From Bacillota bacterium (GTDB taxonomy: Bacteria; Bacillota; Clostridia; Lachnospirales; Lachnospiraceae): 64,000 nucleotides of DNA. A model generated the notes under the pieces. The model was not told the origin of the DNA. It saw only the letters and a list, made by a program, of their open reading frames with translations, and did no database searches. Made by a program: the position numbers and the translations under genes. Positions 16,226 through 25,107 of the stretch are shown piece by piece. Within the stretch, counting starts at the first letter, position 1. Each line of letters starts with the position of its first letter. Where the stretch lies: contig JAEZVF010000054.1 of the NCBI GenBank assembly GCA_023443225.1, positions 78,211 to 142,210 of the forward strand. The letters run 5' to 3'.

Positions 16226-16264
16226 AAAAAAGCACTGACTTTATAGTAAATCAATGCTTTTGTT
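16226..16264 (-). terminator. tRNA-Ser terminator
   Basis: On the minus strand AGCATTGA pairs with TCAGTGCT (one G-U) and is followed by seven U. It starts about 7 nt after the tRNA 3' end. Confidence 0.8.
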
Positions 16265-16270
16265 AATGAC

Positions 16271-16357
16271 GGAGAAGGTGGGATTCGAACCCACGTGCCC
16301 ATTTCTGGACAACCCGATTTCGAGTCGGGGCCGTTATAACCACTTCGATACTTCTCC
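16271..16357 (-). tRNA. tRNA-Ser (anticodon CGA)
   Basis: An 87-nt gene. On the minus strand GGAGAAG pairs with CTTCTCC across the acceptor stem. The anticodon arm is CCCGA-CTCGAAA-TCGGG with CGA at 34-36 (reads UCG). A long variable arm, as expected for serine, precedes GGGTTCGAATCCC of the T arm. No CCA is encoded at once after the acceptor stem (GTCA follows). Confidence 0.95.
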
Positions 16358-16393
16358 TTATAGTGTTACATATATAGTATGAAGCAAATAGCG

Positions 16394-17374
16394 TTACGCT
16401 TTTGCACTATACCTAACAATAAGTATTTCGATTCCGATTTTGTCAATTAACCTTCCAGTTTTAATCTGTTCTTCTATCTCGGCACAACTTATCAATGCTT
16501 CTTTTAACGTCTTCATCGTAAAATTCTTAGTTTGACTTATATATTTAGCAATCGTAAACGGCATAAGTCCTGTTTTTTGACTAATCACAGTATTATTGTA
16601 ACCGAGTCCAAATAAATCCTTTACCTGAATCAAAATATTAAACTGTCTTGTTATTAAATACAAAATTGTCATAGGTTTTTCTTTTAATGCTAAAAGATCA
16701 TAATAAAGTTCCAATGCTTTTTCCTGGTTTCTAGAACCGATGGCATCAACCATAAGAAATATCTTACCGGTTATCTGTGTTGTACACACAGCATCAATAT
16801 CTTCATTGCTAATGACTTCTCTGTCAATCGCAAAACAAATCAACTTTTCTACTTCATTAAGTATATTATCCATGTCGGTGCCGGTTTTGCTCAAAAGATA
16901 AAGAATGGAATCCTGGGTGATTTTCTTCTTATCTTTATCAAGCATGGATGCAATCCATAACTTCAGGTTTGTTTCATCTAAACTATTCATCTCAGAAACC
17001 GTACCTTCTGACTTGACCGCTTTAAATAAACGATTTCTTTTATCAACTTCATTTTCCAAGAAAATAATATGTGTCGTTTCAGGAATTGTTTTGATATAGT
17101 CAGCCAAATCACTTTGTGCCTTGAACAAACCACTATTTTCAATCAGAATTAATCTTCTATCACTAAAAAAGGGCATTGTATCTGCTACAGAAATTATTTT
17201 CGAGACGTCAACGCCTTTCCCTTCGAAAGATGAATAATTCATTCCATCACTATCCCCCAATATGGCTGATTTTAACTTATCTTTATATAGTTTCTTTAAA
17301 TAAGTTTCTGTACCATAAAGCAAATATACTGATTTAAATTGATTCAGCTTGATGTGCTCTTTAATATTCTTCAT
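16394..17374 (-). CDS. holA: DNA polymerase III subunit delta
   Basis: A 326-residue clamp-loader subunit that opens the beta sliding clamp. Family features are the VYLLYGTETYLKKLYKDKL N-terminus, DTMPFFSDRRLILIENSGLF, and the C-terminal helical segment GKIFLMVDAIGSRNQEKALEL through MTILYLITRQFNILIQVKDL. The start at 17374 is supported by AGGAG 5 nt upstream; an ATG five codons earlier has none. It lies beside tRNA-Ser. In related genomes holA is near rpsT and gpr, so its place about 10 kb away suggests local rearrangement (inference). Confidence 0.93.
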   Translation of the reverse strand: MKNIKEHIKLNQFKSVYLLYGTETYLKKLYKDKLKSAILGDSDGMNYSSFEGKGVDVSKIISVADTMPFFSDRRLILIENSGLFKAQSDLADYIKTIPETTHIIFLENEVDKRNRLFKAVKSEGTVSEMNSLDETNLKLWIASMLDKDKKKITQDSILYLLSKTGTDMDNILNEVEKLICFAIDREVISNEDIDAVCTTQITGKIFLMVDAIGSRNQEKALELYYDLLALKEKPMTILYLITRQFNILIQVKDLFGLGYNNTVISQKTGLMPFTIAKYISQTKNFTMKTLKEALISCAEIEEQIKTGRLIDKIGIEILIVRYSAKA

Positions 17375-17496
17375 ATTCTCTCCTATCATCAGAGCTTTGA
17401 CTCATCTCCCAAATAACCATATCTATTTTACTAGGAAAAAGATAAATAAGCAAGGACAAAATGCAAAAATTTAAGAAACGGATATCACATCAAGTA

Positions 17497-17535
17497 AAAA
17501 ATGTAGCTGATGAATTATAATCAGCTACATTTTTA
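17497..17535 (-). terminator. Terminator of the small lipoprotein gene
   Basis: A 14-bp perfect stem (TGTAGCTGAT core) around 6 nt, with A-runs on the left and T-runs on the right, so it can work in both directions. Confidence 0.8.
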
Positions 17536-17556
17536 AAGAGTTATGTATTACTGCTA

Positions 17557-17904
17557 TTATTGTTTTTCGAATTTTACTACTTCGCCATCGATAGATACGG
17601 TTAAAACGTTATCTTGGATCGTAACTTTACTTTCGGCATCTCCATCAACAATGTAATTGTCTCCGTCTTTTTCCCATGTTGAAGTATTTTCTTCGCCATT
17701 AAAGTCTGCTACTACACTGCCATCTTCCTTGAATGTCATGGTGAATGTCATTCCTAATTCTTCTAATTGTGTCTTGTCCATTCCAGCCATTTCAGAAACA
17801 GACCATGCTCCAATTATTGGATCATCTTTGCTAACTTTTTTTGAGCAACCTACAAGCATAGTAAGTGCTAAAACCATAACTAAAAGTACAGATAATTTTT
17901 TCAT
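17557..17904 (-). CDS. Small lipoprotein
   Basis: A 115-residue exported lipoprotein. The signal peptide MKKLSVLLVMVLALTMLVGC ends in a lipobox with the lipidated cysteine at residue 20. The mature part starts with charged residues, then IIGAWSVSEMAGMD and alternating beta-rich strands (FKEDGSVVADFNGEENTSTW, DAESKVTIQDNVLTVSIDGE), a pattern of lipocalin-like small lipoproteins. No function is known. AGGAGG precedes the start and it has its own terminator. Confidence 0.75.
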   Translation of the reverse strand: MKKLSVLLVMVLALTMLVGCSKKVSKDDPIIGAWSVSEMAGMDKTQLEELGMTFTMTFKEDGSVVADFNGEENTSTWEKDGDNYIVDGDAESKVTIQDNVLTVSIDGEVVKFEKQ

Positions 17905-18033
17905 TTTAGAAAAACCTCCTAATTAATTTTTATAACTCTCATGCAACATACTAACAAATTTGCCAATAAAATGCAACAACATTTTTCATTAAAATATAAT
18001 TTTTTTTTTATAAATATCTCTCAGTTATTTTAT

Positions 18034-18615
18034 TTATTCTTGTCTAAAAATAATTTGTCCGTCCTCTGCATTCATGCTTTCGATGATGGCAAGAGACTCT
18101 AGTCGAACGCCCATAGAGCGGATCATCTCTCCTCCGGTTTGAAAACCTTTCTCAATCACAATTCCAATGCCTTCTATGGAAGCTCCTGCACTTCGGACCA
18201 GTTCTATTAAACCCGCAAGTGCACAGCCGTTTGCTAAAAAATCATCGATAATTAATACGTTATCTTCTGGATGCAGGAATTTCTTAGATACAATTACATC
18301 ATATGTTTTCTTATGGGTAAAAGACTCTATTTGGGTTGAAAAAACTTCTCCTTCAATATTAATACTTTGTGCCTTTTTTGCAAATACTACAGGTACTTTA
18401 AAATACTGTGCCACAATACAGGCTATTCCAATTCCGGAGGCTTCAATGGTTAATATCTTATTGATATTACAATTAGAAAATATTTTTTTGAATTCCTTGC
18501 CGATTTCATTGAATAATTCCATATCCATCTGGTGATTCAAAAAGCTGTCGACTTTAAGTACATTTCCGTTCTTAACAATACCATCTTTTAAAATTCTCTC
18601 TTGTAGTAATCTCAT
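18034..18615 (-). CDS. xpt: Xanthine phosphoribosyltransferase
   Basis: A 193-residue type I phosphoribosyltransferase that salvages xanthine to XMP. The start MRLLQERILKDG and the block NKILTIEASGIGIACIVAQY fit Xpt. The PRPP-binding loop is VLIIDDFLANGCAL, with VVFAKKAQSIN before it. In many Firmicutes xpt has a purine riboswitch; I found none in the 257 nt upstream. No pbuX permease follows. Confidence 0.92.
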   Translation of the reverse strand: MRLLQERILKDGIVKNGNVLKVDSFLNHQMDMELFNEIGKEFKKIFSNCNINKILTIEASGIGIACIVAQYFKVPVVFAKKAQSINIEGEVFSTQIESFTHKKTYDVIVSKKFLHPEDNVLIIDDFLANGCALAGLIELVRSAGASIEGIGIVIEKGFQTGGEMIRSMGVRLESLAIIESMNAEDGQIIFRQE

Positions 18616-18872
18616 CTTTAACCCTTTCTTCTTTCACTATTATATAAGATACGTTTTGATTAAGTTTTGATTTTGATTATACAATATAGAATCATATATT
18701 ACAATTAGATTTATTTTGCATTTTATTCCACCCGTGATAATCTGTATTGTCACCCACCTTGAATAAAATTCTTGCAAACTAATTTAAATTGTTTTGTTTT
18801 ATTGATTTTTTCCTAAATTGTGATATTATGTATATAATATGTATCCGTGTATCACACGATTAGGAGGTTATA

Positions 18873-19496
18873 ATGAATCTAGAATTATTGAAACAACTTG
18901 CAAGTGGTATTGCCACTCATTTCGGAGACAACTGTGAAGTTGTACTACATGATTTGACTACTGGAAATATAGAAAGTTCCATTATAATAATCGAAAATGG
19001 TCATGTTACCAATCGAAAATTAGGTGATGGTCCTTCTCATGTTGTATTAGAAGCACTCCGAGGCGACCATAGCAAATTACAAGATCATCTTGGTTATTTA
19101 ACAAGAACCTCTGACGGTAGGATTTTAAAATCCAGTACATTGTACATTCGGAATGAGAATGAAAAGATAACACATATTTTCTCCATAAACTATGATATTA
19201 CGAATCTACTATTAATTGAAACATCCATGAATTCATTTACCGGAACCAGAGACAGAAATAAAGAGCCAGAAAAAATTACCAAAAATGTCACTGATCTCTT
19301 AGATGATTTAATAGAACAGTCCGTAAAATTAATTGGTAAACCTGTAGCCTTAATGACCAAGGATGAAAAAATAACTGCGATCCGCTTCTTAAATGAGAGT
19401 GGTGCATTCCTGATAACTAAATCCGGTGATAAAATATCTAGATATTATGGTATTTCAAAATACACTTTATATAGCTATATTGATGTAAACAAATAA
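18873..19496 (+). CDS. YheO-like PAS / HTH transcriptional regulator
   Basis: A 207-residue regulator. The N-terminal two thirds is a YheO-type PAS domain (GIATHFGDNCEVVLHDL, GDGPSHVVLEALRG, RILKSSTLYIRNENEKITHI); the last about 60 residues form the DauR-type helix-turn-helix (IRFLNESGAFLITKSGDKIS, RYYGISKYTLYSYI). The family senses small molecules such as amino acids in known cases; the ligand here is unknown. AGGAGG lies 5 nt before the start. It is divergent from xpt and convergent with the ABC exporter genes. Confidence 0.85.
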   Translation: MNLELLKQLASGIATHFGDNCEVVLHDLTTGNIESSIIIIENGHVTNRKLGDGPSHVVLEALRGDHSKLQDHLGYLTRTSDGRILKSSTLYIRNENEKITHIFSINYDITNLLLIETSMNSFTGTRDRNKEPEKITKNVTDLLDDLIEQSVKLIGKPVALMTKDEKITAIRFLNESGAFLITKSGDKISRYYGISKYTLYSYIDVNK

Positions 19497-19520
19497 TCTG
19501 TGTACTTGAACACTTACTGA

Positions 19521-19652
19521 ATCAGGTACTAACATAAATGTTGGAATTTGTGATTTGGATCCAATATGAGCTCTGTGTCAAGTGTTGGGACGAGAATCGT
19601 AAGAATCCCGTCCCAACACTTGACACAGAGCCCATTTATGTTAGTGCCTGAT
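19521..19652. repeat. Large nested palindrome downstream of the regulator
   Basis: Outer arms 19521-19540/19633-19652 match 19 of 20; inner arms 19570-19592/19609-19631 match 23 of 23. The left side has an extra 29-nt side stem (19541-19569, TTGGA/TCCAA) and the loop holds AGAATC twice. No T-run follows, so it is not a plain terminator. Its build resembles the palindromes at 864-1127 and 3010-3138. Confidence 0.7.
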
Positions 19653-19672
19653 TATCTATGTATCATCTAACT

Positions 19673-19831
19673 TTATATTTTCATATTTCTTAGTTCATCT
19701 AAGGTATATGGTCCACCATGTCCGACATATATCATTTTTGGTGATAATTCAATGATTTTCCGAATGCTTTCCTTGGCTTTGGCGACGCTATCCGCATAAA
19801 TTGGAAATCCCGGTTTCCCTTTTACTACCAT
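19673..19831 (-). pseudogene. C-terminal remnant of an MBL-fold hydrolase
   Basis: A 52-codon frame on the minus strand reads MVVKGKPGFPIYADSVAKAK and ends with PKMIYVGHGGPYTLDELRN. The MIYVGHGGP segment matches the C-terminal end of MBL-fold hydrolases, where the terminal His is a metal ligand. The body of the enzyme is missing: just upstream is a stop codon and then the ABC permease. There is no ribosome site. It sits beside the palindrome ending at 19652, suggesting loss of the 5' part by rearrangement. Confidence 0.7.
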
Positions 19832-19842
19832 TTCATCCCTTA

Positions 19843-20697
19843 TTACTTTTCCTTACGGCTAATCTGACGCATGGATAGTGCGCAGAATATTGCTGTTGTA
19901 ATGAGTAGATATAGTATGCTGGCGTATGAATCAAGTTCCTTATCACCAAGCAAAAAAGTTTCACCCATCGAATACCTAAATTCTAAAATAGCAGAATCAG
20001 GTGCACCTGCAAAAACCACCTTTTCAGCCTGTTCCATCATAACCTTACGGAATAATACACCAGCATGGGACGGCGGAAAAACTTTCACTACGGTTTGTAC
20101 CGATTCTGGCAAATTACCAATTGGTATGTATACACCCGTTAGAAATCCGATCAGAGTTCCTATTACTGTACTAGCTGTTGCATAAGCATTTGTGCTTTTA
20201 AAACAGGATACCATAAAGAACATCATAAAGCTGGAGACCATCACAGTTAATGCAATTAATCCCAGAACCTTTATCAGGGCATCTAAAGATAATAGTTCTC
20301 CCCCATTCATAATAATATATCCTTCCGCAAGGACTAATGTAATGATCGTTAAAATAATACTTACTGTACATCCACTAATAATATAAGCTCCAGCTAGTGT
20401 ACTTCTTTTAATTGGAGAGGCAGAGAAATCTTTGAATATTTTATTTTGCTTATCAAGAATCATGGTTCCCATGGCACCTAATACTGTTGTAAGCGGGGTA
20501 ACCGAAAGAAGTCCTGCCATAATCCAACTATCCATTAAAAACCTAGCACCTTCTAGATTTTCCATATCACCTATCAACAAATCACCCAGGAAAAGAACAT
20601 ACAATCCGATGATAATCATTACCGCAAGAAGTGAAAAGAATACAGAACTTTTATCCCGAAAGAAAAGGAGTAAATTACGTTTTACGATATATTTCAT
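19843..20697 (-). CDS. ABC-2 type exporter, permease
   Basis: A 284-residue membrane protein with about six hydrophobic segments, first near residues 20-40 (VFFSLLAVMIIIGLYVLFL), then a cluster between about 60 and 190, and a last one at the C-terminus. The SWIMAGLLSVTPLTTVLGAM and FPPSHAGVLFRKVMM blocks fit ABC-2 permeases of multidrug or lipid exporters. Its start overlaps the end of the ATPase gene by 4 nt, so the two are translated together. The substrate is unknown. Confidence 0.9.
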   Translation of the reverse strand: MKYIVKRNLLLFFRDKSSVFFSLLAVMIIIGLYVLFLGDLLIGDMENLEGARFLMDSWIMAGLLSVTPLTTVLGAMGTMILDKQNKIFKDFSASPIKRSTLAGAYIISGCTVSIILTIITLVLAEGYIIMNGGELLSLDALIKVLGLIALTVMVSSFMMFFMVSCFKSTNAYATASTVIGTLIGFLTGVYIPIGNLPESVQTVVKVFPPSHAGVLFRKVMMEQAEKVVFAGAPDSAILEFRYSMGETFLLGDKELDSYASILYLLITTAIFCALSMRQISRKEK

Positions 20698-21608
20698 TCT
20701 CGTATCTCCTTTCCTGTTATATGTATAAAGGCATCATCCATCGTTCCCTTTAATACTTGGAATCCTATCATCTTATCCTTACATTGGTCTAATATTGGTA
20801 AAGCTTCCATGGTAGAATCTAACGGAACTGTTAAAGTATCCACATTTATATGATAGGAATACCCCAAACTCTTTATGATATTCGTTACTTCCTCCATCTG
20901 TGATGTATGAATTATCATGGAATCATTACTATATTGTTCTTTTAATTGTGTCGGTGTTCCTTTCGCAGTAATCTGACCTTTATCAATTACAACAACATAA
21001 TCTGCTTTCGCAGCCTCTTCCATATAGTGGGTAGTTAGAAAGATTGTCATTCCTTTTTCTATTCGGAGCCGTTCAATTGTTTCCCATACATTCTGTCTGG
21101 TCTGTGGATCAAGGCCCGTAGTTGGTTCATCTAATATAAGAATCTTGGGCGTATTTACCAGTGCCCTGGCAATATCCGCCCTCCTTTTCTGTCCACCAGA
21201 TAATTTTCCATATGGTCTGCTAAGGTAATCCTTAACCCCGGTACATTCCACTGCATTTTCCACAGCTGCCTTAAGTTCTTTATTCTTTAATCCATACATA
21301 CTACCACGTATCATTAGATTCTCTTTGACAGACAACAAATCATCCAACAAACTCTCCTGAAACACAATCCCTAAAATCGAACGTATCTCTTTGTCTTCTT
21401 TTCCTAAGGTAAATCCATCAATAACCACTTCACCCGCATCTGGTTTCAAAAGAGTACTAATCATTGATATTGTAGTTGATTTACCGGCTCCATTTGGTCC
21501 AAGAAAAGCAAATAAGGTTCCTTTTTCTACATAAAAATCAATGCCTTTAACCGCTTCGACAGTACCATAGGACTTTTTAAGACCTGTAATTTCAATTATG
21601 TTGTCCAT
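20694..21608 (-). CDS. ABC-2 type exporter, ATP-binding protein
   Basis: A 304-residue ATPase. It shows Walker A LGPNGAGKST, Q-loop VFQESLLDD, signature LSGGQKRR, Walker B ILILDEPTTGLDP and H-loop LTTHYMEEA, all intact. The DrrA-like C-terminal tail (about 80 residues) is usual for this exporter class. The start at 21608 gives the normal MDNIIEITGLKKSYG N-terminus with GAGG about 8 nt before it; an earlier in-frame start would overlap the upstream gene by 62 nt. It forms an exporter with the downstream permease. Confidence 0.93.
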   Translation of the reverse strand: MDNIIEITGLKKSYGTVEAVKGIDFYVEKGTLFAFLGPNGAGKSTTISMISTLLKPDAGEVVIDGFTLGKEDKEIRSILGIVFQESLLDDLLSVKENLMIRGSMYGLKNKELKAAVENAVECTGVKDYLSRPYGKLSGGQKRRADIARALVNTPKILILDEPTTGLDPQTRQNVWETIERLRIEKGMTIFLTTHYMEEAAKADYVVVIDKGQITAKGTPTQLKEQYSNDSMIIHTSQMEEVTNIIKSLGYSYHINVDTLTVPLDSTMEALPILDQCKDKMIGFQVLKGTMDDAFIHITGKEIRE

Positions 21609-21651
21609 ATTTTTTCCTCTCTGCTTGTCATCTTTCTCGTATATATTAAAA

Positions 21652-22116
21652 TTATAAATCAGATTTTCCATAAATGGGTTGAAAATCATCAGAATCTGCA
21701 CATAAGAAACCATCCCACTCCTGAATTATCATACGAAGAATTTCTTTCATTTCATGCAAAACAGCTTCTTCCATGGTTACTTCAAATATGGTTTTAATGT
21801 TTCTATTTTCCACAAATGCAGCATCCGAAGGGTCCTTAAAATTAATAATAATTGGTTCGAAGTCAACCGATATTTTACTTGGTAACTCTATTTGCAATAT
21901 ATTCATTTCCTCCCAAAGTTCTACCACCACATTACTTTTAGACTGAAGTAGGTTTGATATCATTTTGGCGGTAACTTCATTTGGTGTCATATAAAACCAG
22001 TCTGTGATTTCTTGTTCATTTATACTACTCTTAGAGTGATTGCTAAATGCCTTCGCTACAAGATTCAATTTATCATTCGTATCCTTTTTACTTGTAACAG
22101 TTTTCTTGTTGTCCAA
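21652..22116 (-). CDS. Uncharacterised acidic protein upstream of the ABC exporter
   Basis: A 154-residue soluble, acidic protein that I do not recognise. It starts at TTG with GGAGG 8 nt upstream. A lysine-rich N-terminus leads to INEQEITDWFYMTPNEVTAK, then VVVELWEEMNILQIELPSK and a C-terminal half with MEEAVLHEMKEILRMI. No signal peptide, membrane segment, cysteine motif or known fold is visible. It ends 43 nt before the exporter ATPase, so co-transcription is likely and a role linked to the exporter is possible, but there is no direct evidence. Confidence 0.65.
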   Translation of the reverse strand: MDNKKTVTSKKDTNDKLNLVAKAFSNHSKSSINEQEITDWFYMTPNEVTAKMISNLLQSKSNVVVELWEEMNILQIELPSKISVDFEPIIINFKDPSDAAFVENRNIKTIFEVTMEEAVLHEMKEILRMIIQEWDGFLCADSDDFQPIYGKSDL

Positions 22117-22342
22117 TTTTATTTCCTCCGGTATTTTAATTGTGGATGTAAATTTTTGTTATTTTCATCATATTTTACTAAAGTTACAGTAATAAATCAA
22201 TACTTTTTACACATTAGCATAAAATATTTGTTACCTAATATTTTAAAACATAATTGTCTGCAAGTTTATATTGTGAATAGCTCCTTTTCTATGATATAAT
22301 TAAAATATTACTTTTTAGGGGAGAATACACGGAGGTAGCAAA

Positions 22343-23443
22343 ATGTTTTATAAACAATATGGAAACACTAATATGCAGGTTTCAGCAATCGGCCTAGGGT
22401 GCATGAGATATGATGATGCCGATGTTAAAGCAGGTAACTATGAGAAATGTGCCGAAGTAGCTTTATATGCGCATGAGAAAGGTATTAATTATTTTGATAC
22501 TGCTCCCTTTTATTGTGATGATAAAAGTGAGATTATCACAGGAATAGCATTATCCCAATTACCTAGAGACAGTTATTATGTATCTTCAAAGGCAAATATG
22601 AGCGCAATTGGTGGGAAATGTACTGCAGATGATTTTAAGCGAAGATTAGATACAACGTTAACGCGTTTAAAGGTGGATTATCTAGATTTTTATCATTTAT
22701 GGTGTATATTAAGTCTGGAGTCATTTGAAAAGGAATGTGACACTCTTTATGGATTTTATCAACAGGCACAATCAGATGGATTAATACGAAATATTGTTTT
22801 TTCATCCCATATGCAGGGTAACGATCTGGCAGTAGCCGTATCAAAGAATTTATTCAAAGGTATGCTGCTCGGTTATAATGCCTTAAATTACCGTTTCCGT
22901 CAAGCTGGAATTGAAGAAGCCTACAAGCAGGGAATGGGTGTTGTTGTTATGAATCCCTTAGGCGGAGGATTAATTCCAAACAATCCTGAGACTTTCAGCT
23001 ATCTGACAGAAGGTACAGACTTAACGGTCCCACAGGCTGCACTTCGTTTCGTAGCTTCACATAAAGAAATAACAATTACATTAGCTGGTTGTACAACAAA
23101 ACAGCATATTGATGATTCCTGCAAGGCTGTAGAAAATCTGGAAGAAAGGCCTGCCAGAGAAATCTGTGTCGAATATGAAAATAAAGGTGTAGCACTTAAT
23201 AATCTGTGTACCGGTTGTGGTTATTGTAATAAATGTCCGAAGCAGATTGATATTCCAAAATACATGGATGCCTACAATGAGAAATTGCTCGGTAATAATA
23301 TGAAGGACCGCCTAGATAATCATTGGTGTATCCCAGCTTCCCAGGCTGCTGAATGTATCAAATGCGGCAAATGCGAAACCCTCTGTACTCAACACCTTCC
23401 GATTATCGAACGTCTGCAAGAAATTGCAACCACTTGTGCCTAA
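22343..23443 (+). CDS. Aldo/keto reductase with C-terminal 4Fe-4S domain
   Basis: A 366-residue protein. The aldo/keto reductase barrel has FDTAPFYCDDKSE with the catalytic Asp and Tyr, DYLDFYHLW (catalytic His region) and ITLAGCTTKQHIDD. The last about 80 residues hold two cysteine clusters: CTGCGYCNKCPKQIDIP and CIKCGKCETLC, typical of ferredoxin-like clusters. This fused type is common in clostridia; the physiological substrate is unknown and electrons may come through the clusters. GGAGG precedes the start. It is convergent with the LysM-GH18 gene. Confidence 0.9.
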   Translation: MFYKQYGNTNMQVSAIGLGCMRYDDADVKAGNYEKCAEVALYAHEKGINYFDTAPFYCDDKSEIITGIALSQLPRDSYYVSSKANMSAIGGKCTADDFKRRLDTTLTRLKVDYLDFYHLWCILSLESFEKECDTLYGFYQQAQSDGLIRNIVFSSHMQGNDLAVAVSKNLFKGMLLGYNALNYRFRQAGIEEAYKQGMGVVVMNPLGGGLIPNNPETFSYLTEGTDLTVPQAALRFVASHKEITITLAGCTTKQHIDDSCKAVENLEERPAREICVEYENKGVALNNLCTGCGYCNKCPKQIDIPKYMDAYNEKLLGNNMKDRLDNHWCIPASQAAECIKCGKCETLCTQHLPIIERLQEIATTCA

Positions 23444-23477
23444 TTAAACGACAGGTTAGATTCATTGCCACTGATAT

Positions 23478-23529
23478 CCCGGATTATTTGCAACAACTTA
23501 CCAGTTACTCATAAACCAGATAATCCGGG
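23478..23529. repeat. 10-bp inverted repeat between convergent genes
   Basis: CCCGGATTAT at 23478-23487 pairs with 23520-23529 around a 32-nt loop. No T-run follows; it may end either transcript weakly. Confidence 0.4.
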
Positions 23530-23548
23530 TCATTCAAATCACCGTATT

Positions 23549-24847
23549 TTACAGCACCTTGTTAATATTATACTCATTGTTAACAACTAACCAAAATTGT
23601 GCAAAATAGCTCATAATATTCCAGATTCCAATACCATCCATACCATATTCCGGTACAAGACCTACCATGGTAGCAATACTTCTAGCATCTTTAAACCAAA
23701 CAACATGCTCCACGGTATTCCCCTTTTCTACTGATGTATAGTAGAAAAAAGGTGATTGTTTTTCTTCATCGAAAAGAATAATAGACTCCATTTCAACTGC
23801 CAGATTAATAACGGAACTATAGCTAAGAACCTGTGTATTTGTGACACCTCTTACAAAAGGTAGTTCCCAATCATAACCGATACATGGTATTCCTATAGAT
23901 AATTTCTCCGCAGGTATCTCACCTGATAAATAATCCAAGTACATTCTAATTTCCTCTAATGTCAGCTGTTCTCCGGGAGCACGTACGGTGCGTCCCCATT
24001 CATACGATAATAGTACTACTTTATTAACACTATTTCCGATTTCGGCATATTCCGGTCCCATATAAACCACTCCGTCTTCATTTTCAAAGGTATTCGGAGT
24101 TATCGTTACAAATACATAAAACCCTTCATCATTCAACAGTTTTGTTATACTAGTCACGAATTCCACATAAAGCTGTCTATCTTCGTATAAAACATGGTTA
24201 GCATCTATATTTACTCCATAATATCCTTTATCTTTTAGTATGGTAAGAGTTACTTCCATGAATCGTTGTACGGATTGTGGATTTTGTAGGAAATTATGTG
24301 CTACATCTCTACTTCCCTCTTCTGATCCCATAAAGCTTGTAATAAGCATGATAGATGCAACACCATAATCATTTGCCATCCTTATGATGTCCCTATCATC
24401 CACATTCACAGTAATTACATTGCCATCACCTTGAATGTTATAAGCAAATATCGTTACATATGTCAGATATGGTAAAGTCTTTCTAAGAACTTTCCTGTCA
24501 ACAAATGGATAAACATAACCATTCGTAGAAATACCCTTGTCCTTCTCTGTATCATATTCAATGACTAGGATTTCCCCTTCAATCAGGTAGTTCCCATCGG
24601 ATAATTCAGGATTATTTTGAAGAAGTTGGATTTGCGTGATCTGAAAGGCATTCGCTATACTTTCTAAGGTATCCCCTGCTTTAACTGTATAAGTAGTTCT
24701 TGGATAAATAATAACAATTGTCTGTCCAATAACCAGATTGCCTGGATTCGGCAGACTATTATCCTGAATCAGCCTTTCCACAGAAACTCCATAAGATTCC
24801 GCTATGGATTGGATGGTATCTAAAGGCTGTACCACATGTATATTCAT
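23549..24847 (-). CDS. LysM-GH18 (YaaH/SleL-type) protein with altered catalytic motif
   Basis: A 432-residue protein. Two LysM peptidoglycan-binding repeats (about 2-47 and 52-97, each ending in an IVIIY or LVIEY strand) precede a GH18 domain (about 115-425). The architecture is that of spore cortex-lytic or coat-associated YaaH/SleL proteins, which cut N-acetylglucosamine links in peptidoglycan. However, the catalytic segment reads YGVNIDAN (210-217), where active relatives have DGVNIDFE: the terminal Glu is Asn and the first Asp is Tyr. It may bind rather than cut glycan. GAGG precedes the start. There is no signal peptide, as in other spore LysM proteins. Confidence 0.85.
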   Translation of the reverse strand: MNIHVVQPLDTIQSIAESYGVSVERLIQDNSLPNPGNLVIGQTIVIIYPRTTYTVKAGDTLESIANAFQITQIQLLQNNPELSDGNYLIEGEILVIEYDTEKDKGISTNGYVYPFVDRKVLRKTLPYLTYVTIFAYNIQGDGNVITVNVDDRDIIRMANDYGVASIMLITSFMGSEEGSRDVAHNFLQNPQSVQRFMEVTLTILKDKGYYGVNIDANHVLYEDRQLYVEFVTSITKLLNDEGFYVFVTITPNTFENEDGVVYMGPEYAEIGNSVNKVVLLSYEWGRTVRAPGEQLTLEEIRMYLDYLSGEIPAEKLSIGIPCIGYDWELPFVRGVTNTQVLSYSSVINLAVEMESIILFDEEKQSPFFYYTSVEKGNTVEHVVWFKDARSIATMVGLVPEYGMDGIGIWNIMSYFAQFWLVVNNEYNINKVL

Positions 24848-25107
24848 ACTTACCTCTCAAAACAATCTTTATAGTTATCATATGATTTTATTAATTTATT
24901 GTGCAATGAACTTATGTTATTCAGAATTTAATTTGTATTTCATATGATTGACTTCTTCCCTTTTTCATGTTACCATTTCAACATCATAAAACAATATAAC
25001 AGAAACGAATAAATGTCATGATTCACAGAAGGGAGGAAATCTTCATATATTGGTCTTATGATATAGAACTATTAACGGACTAACCTAAAGTCCATCTAAC
25101 AGAAATG
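24848..25107. other. Intergenic region upstream of the glmS ribozyme
   Basis: An AT-rich region with no gene. A weak promoter candidate TTGACT, 17 bp, TACCAT lies near 24948-24976, and a small GGACT/AGTCC hairpin near 25076-25092 precedes the ribozyme. The promoter is uncertain. Confidence 0.35.

Noticed and set aside
16090..16302. 70-codon frame across tRNA-Ser and the ribD fragment
   Set aside because: It reads through the tRNA gene and takes its recognisable part from the ribD copy; no start signal. Treated as a remnant only.
18616..18872. Purine riboswitch expected before xpt
   Set aside because: The 257 nt upstream of xpt were read on the minus strand; the conserved purine-aptamer loops are not present.
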